DNA from: Bacteroidales bacterium UBA6428
GTDB lineage: Bacteria; Bacteroidota; Bacteroidia; Bacteroidales; UBA932
NCBI GenBank assembly: GCA_002437305.1
Contig: DJOW01000055.1
Coordinates: 20,882 to 84,881 of the forward strand
Direction: 5' to 3'
Length of the DNA: 64,000 nucleotides
The first letter of the stretch is position 1, and the number at the start of each line of letters is the position of its first letter. The position numbers and the translations under genes are program-made. Below, in pieces: positions 61,845-64,000 of this stretch. Below the pieces are notes generated by a model. It searched no databases. It was not told the origin of the DNA and worked only from the letters and a program-made list of their open reading frames with translations.

Positions 61845-63280
61845 TGGCACAGAGAATACCAAGAGTACCGGTGCGCGAGCAGGATCCTAAGGTTCGCGCG
61901 CATAATTTTGAAGAGGTCTGCTACGGCTACAACCTTGAGGAGGCCACGACCGAGGCTTCCAGATGTCTTCACTGCAAGAATCCTCGCTGTGTTCAGGCTT
62001 GTCCTGTCAGTGTGAAGATTCCGGATTTCATCGCAAAGGTTGCCACGGGAGACATCAACGCGGCGGCGGCGATCATCGCCGAGGACTCATCTCTTCCGGC
62101 AGTCTGCGGACGAGTGTGCCCGCAGGAAAGCCAGTGCGAGGGAAGCTGCATCCTTGGGATCAAGGGTGAGCCTGTGGCGATCGGCAAATTGGAAAGGTTT
62201 GTGGCCGACCACACTGCGGAGAGTTGCACCGGCACTTCGACAAGCTCAGTGACCGGTTCGGCCGCTGAGCCTACGTCTTCGGTCCCTGAACCTGTCAAAG
62301 GGACCGGTGGCACCAAGGTCGCCATCATCGGCTCCGGTCCCGCCGGCCTGGCATGCGCATCTGACCTGGCCAAGAAAGGCTACGATGTCACAATCTTCGA
62401 GGCGCTTCACAAAGCAGGAGGTGTCCTTGAATATGGAATACCGGAATTCAGGCTTCCGAAAGACACTGTCCTCAAGCGCGAGATTGACTCGGTCAAGGCT
62501 CTCGGGGTCAAGATAGAGACCGATGTAATTGTCGGAAGAACCGTCACTATCGATCAATTAATGGACAAAGAAGGCTTCAAGGCCGTGTTTGTCGGAACGG
62601 GGGCCGGTCTGCCGAAGTTTATGGGAATCCCCGGCGAGAACCTGAACGGAGTGTTCTCCGCCAACGAATTCCTTACGAGAAACAACCTGATGAAGGCTTT
62701 CAGAGATGATTATCTGACCCCGATCCACGCCGGAAAGAAATGCTGCGTCGTAGGTGGCGGCAACGTGGCGATGGATGCCGCCAGGACAGCCCTGAGGCTC
62801 GGCGCTGACACAACCATCGTCTACCGCCGTACGGAGAACGAGCTTCCGGCCAGAAAGGAGGAGGTTCATCACGCCAAGGAGGAAGGCATTGATTTCCAGA
62901 TGCTGACCAATCCTGTGGAGATTCTCGGTGACGAAAAGGGCTGGGTAAGGGCCATAAAATGCATCAGAATGGAGCTCGGTGAGCCTGACGCAAGCGGCCG
63001 CCGCTCCCCGGTCCCTATTCCGGGTTCCGAGTTCGAGATCCCGACCGAGACTGTGATCATGGCTTTAGGTACCGCTCCTAATCCGCTAATTGTCAATACA
63101 ACAAATGGGCTTAAGGCAACCCGTCGCGGAGGTCTTGAGGCCGATCCCGAAGGCCGCACGACCCGAGAGGGCATATTCGCCGGCGGAGACGCAGTCACCG
63201 GTGCCGCCACCGTGATTCTTGCGATGGGTGCCGGACGCAAAGCCGCCGCCGCGATTGACGAATATCTCAGTTCCAAGTAA
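61844..63280 (+). CDS. nfnB: NfnB / glutamate-synthase small-subunit-like oxidoreductase
   Basis: 478 residues. N-terminal 4Fe-4S domain with CLHCKNPRCVQACPV and CGRVCPQESQCEGSC, then two Rossmann folds: IGSGPAGLACASDLAKKGYD (FAD) and VVGGGNVAMDAARTALRLGA (NADPH), ending AGGDAVTGAATVILAMGAGR. Together with the preceding gene it is NfnB rather than a true GltD, because no glutamate synthase large subunit is near. The linker after the iron-sulfur domain (about residues 128-153) is a Ser/Thr/Pro insertion encoded by repeat sequence. Confidence 0.9.
   Translation: MAQRIPRVPVREQDPKVRAHNFEEVCYGYNLEEATTEASRCLHCKNPRCVQACPVSVKIPDFIAKVATGDINAAAAIIAEDSSLPAVCGRVCPQESQCEGSCILGIKGEPVAIGKLERFVADHTAESCTGTSTSSVTGSAAEPTSSVPEPVKGTGGTKVAIIGSGPAGLACASDLAKKGYDVTIFEALHKAGGVLEYGIPEFRLPKDTVLKREIDSVKALGVKIETDVIVGRTVTIDQLMDKEGFKAVFVGTGAGLPKFMGIPGENLNGVFSANEFLTRNNLMKAFRDDYLTPIHAGKKCCVVGGGNVAMDAARTALRLGADTTIVYRRTENELPARKEEVHHAKEEGIDFQMLTNPVEILGDEKGWVRAIKCIRMELGEPDASGRRSPVPIPGSEFEIPTETVIMALGTAPNPLIVNTTNGLKATRRGGLEADPEGRTTREGIFAGGDAVTGAATVILAMGAGRKAAAAIDEYLSSK
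62233..62302. repeat. Interspersed repeat inside the NfnB linker
   Basis: Contains CTTCGACAAGCTCAGTGACC (62235-62254) and, inverted, a 17 of 22 relative at 62281-62302 that also holds its own GGTCCC/GGGACC palindrome. The two face each other as an imperfect inverted repeat. Frame maintained. Confidence 0.75.
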
Positions 63281-63322
63281 CTGAGACACATACCTCACCC
63301 CCACACAGTCACTTCCTGACAG

Positions 63323-63433
63323 CCCCGATGGGTGATCCTCCCCGCTAAAGTGCTGCTCGCTATGAAGGTCCACTGGACCTTCATAAATCGCTCACGACCT
63401 CCCTCTTCGGGAGCCGGCGTCACCCAAACGGGG
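63323..63433. repeat. MITE-like nested inverted repeat
   Basis: Outer ends CCCCGATGGGTGA and TCACCCAAACGGGG are inverted with one indel and one mismatch. A perfect inner inverted repeat has 11-base arms (63362-63372 and 63374-63384) around one base. A third hairpin CTCCC-TCTTC-GGGAG is at 63399-63413. No T-run follows, and no reading frame is inside. Confidence 0.6.
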
Positions 63434-63443
63434 ATTATTGCAG

Positions 63444-63474
63444 TTTACATATTCAGAAATAATTACTAAATTTG
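63444..63474 (+). promoter_or_regulatory. Promoter for the His-rich protein (TTTA-N19-TAAATTTG)
   Basis: Exact -7 TAAATTTG at 63467-63474; the -33 TTTA at 63444-63447 is one base off, with spacing 19. Predicted start about 17 bases before the ATG. Confidence 0.5.
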
Positions 63475-63496
63475 CCAAGATTGTCTGAATGACTTT

Positions 63497-63913
63497 ATGC
63501 TGAGGAAATTGTCCATAGTGCCGATCTTTCTGGCGATGATGATGGTGACGCTGGCGACTGTACTGCCGCACCACCATCATCAGACAATGATCTGCATTGT
63601 GGAGGAGGTCTGCGGGATGGACGGTTGCCGTGATGATGAGCACACGCACCATTCAGACACTAACCACAATCAGGACGAAAGCCATTGCGTGGCGCACAAG
63701 CAATACTGCCCGTCTGAAAGGCTCCACATTGACCATCATGACTTCGGCATTGAGGAAGCCAGCATATTCCCGATTCTTGCAATTCTTTCCAACCTTTTGG
63801 CAACCAACCTCGAAAGCAGTATCTTTGAATATGCTTACGGGGATTTCATACCTATAGTCGTGCAGCCGCTGGTCTCTTCAGCGGCTCCAAATGCCCCTCC
63901 TGTAGCGGCATAA
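63497..63913 (+). CDS. His-rich exported protein (DUF6769-like)
   Basis: 138 residues. A signal-like N-terminus (IVPIFLAMMMVTLATVLP) is followed at once by HHHHQ and then by a Cys/His/Asp-rich stretch (CGMDGCRDDEHTHHSDTNHN, HCVAHKQYC), so it very probably binds metal outside the cytoplasm. Similar Bacteroidota proteins precede CusA/CusB-like metal efflux genes; the genes that would show this lie beyond the window. Family name from memory. Confidence 0.7.
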   Translation: MLRKLSIVPIFLAMMMVTLATVLPHHHHQTMICIVEEVCGMDGCRDDEHTHHSDTNHNQDESHCVAHKQYCPSERLHIDHHDFGIEEASIFPILAILSNLLATNLESSIFEYAYGDFIPIVVQPLVSSAAPNAPPVAA

Positions 63914-63928
63914 TTTTCAACTCACCTT

Positions 63929-63993
63929 CATTCGTGCGTGGAAAGTCTATTGTCACGCACGAGAATCGGATTTAGATCCATTTGTGCGTGAAT
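63929..63993. repeat. Second locus of the GTGCGTGAAT repeat family
   Basis: TCGTGCGTG (63932-63940) and CACGCACGA (63954-63962) form a perfect inverted repeat; a third unit GTGCGTGAAT at 63984-63993 is the exact complement of 36785-36794. It follows the end of the His-rich gene, as the first locus follows the LytTR gene. Confidence 0.7.
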
Positions 63994-64000
63994 CGCAAGG

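Overview
The window is chromosomal DNA of an anaerobic Bacteroidota, most likely a Bacteroidales from a gut-type habitat. The evidence is a SusC/SusD pair, a second TonB receptor followed by a DUF4249 lipoprotein, GH97, GH78 and GH3 glycosidases, a LytS/LytTR two-component pair, and repeated use of the Bacteroidota promoter form TTTG-N19/20-TAnnTTTG. Anaerobic fermentation is indicated by a ferredoxin-linked 2-oxoacid oxidoreductase, butyrate kinase and an NfnAB-type transhydrogenase. GC content looks mid-50s percent by eye. I cannot name genus or species. There are no rRNA genes, CRISPR arrays, insertion sequences or phage genes. One tRNA gene is present (Ser, anticodon CGA).

Layout. 1-93: start of a low-molecular-weight tyrosine phosphatase gene running off the left edge. 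0.28-8.2 kb: SusC, SusD, a small lipoprotein, a Calx-beta-like lipoprotein and a FecCD/ABC importer pair. 8.3-13.5 kb: polA, an ECF-type sigma factor, rsmG, a lipoprotein nitroreductase and greA. 13.7-22.6 kb: a POT peptide transporter, a TIGR02757 protein, a zeta-like kinase, tldD/pmbA, slyD, a glycosyltransferase and trkA. 22.7-24.8 kb: flavodoxin, a possible YbjQ remnant, tRNA-Ser, a YhhN protein and vsr. 25.0-29.3 kb: GH78 and GH97. 29.5-36.7 kb: a TolC/MacA/MacB efflux set, an unknown gene and a LytS/LytTR pair. 36.8-43.7 kb (minus): M23 peptidase, GH3, MscS and purN. 43.9-47.4 kb: TonB receptor plus DUF4249. 47.4-52.6 kb (minus): butyrate kinase, branched-chain aminotransferase, a TPR protein and a four-subunit oxoacid:ferredoxin oxidoreductase. 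52.8-54.5 kb: nitroreductase, trmO and an Lrp-type regulator. 54.7-60.6 kb: metY, metF, metH. 61.0-63.9 kb: the NfnAB pair and a His-rich protein.

Functional themes. The aminotransferase, oxidoreductase and butyrate kinase operon fits oxidation of branched-chain amino acids to branched short-chain acids with ATP gain and reduced ferredoxin; NfnAB could rebalance ferredoxin and NAD(P)H. metY-metF-metH supplies homocysteine, methyl-folate and methionine and probably answers to the divergent Lrp-type gene through an inverted repeat over the metY -33 element.

The most unusual signals are not genes. (1) The hexamer GAATAT or its complement occurs about 150 times, against roughly 20 expected from composition, in genes and gaps and on both strands. 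(2) A short repeat family related to CTTCGACAAGCTCAGTGACC has entered, in frame, the inter-domain linkers of three conserved proteins (LytTR regulator, MetH, NfnB). (3) A second, intergenic repeat family with the core GTGCGTGAAT lies at two places. (4) PolA seems to have lost its proofreading residues.
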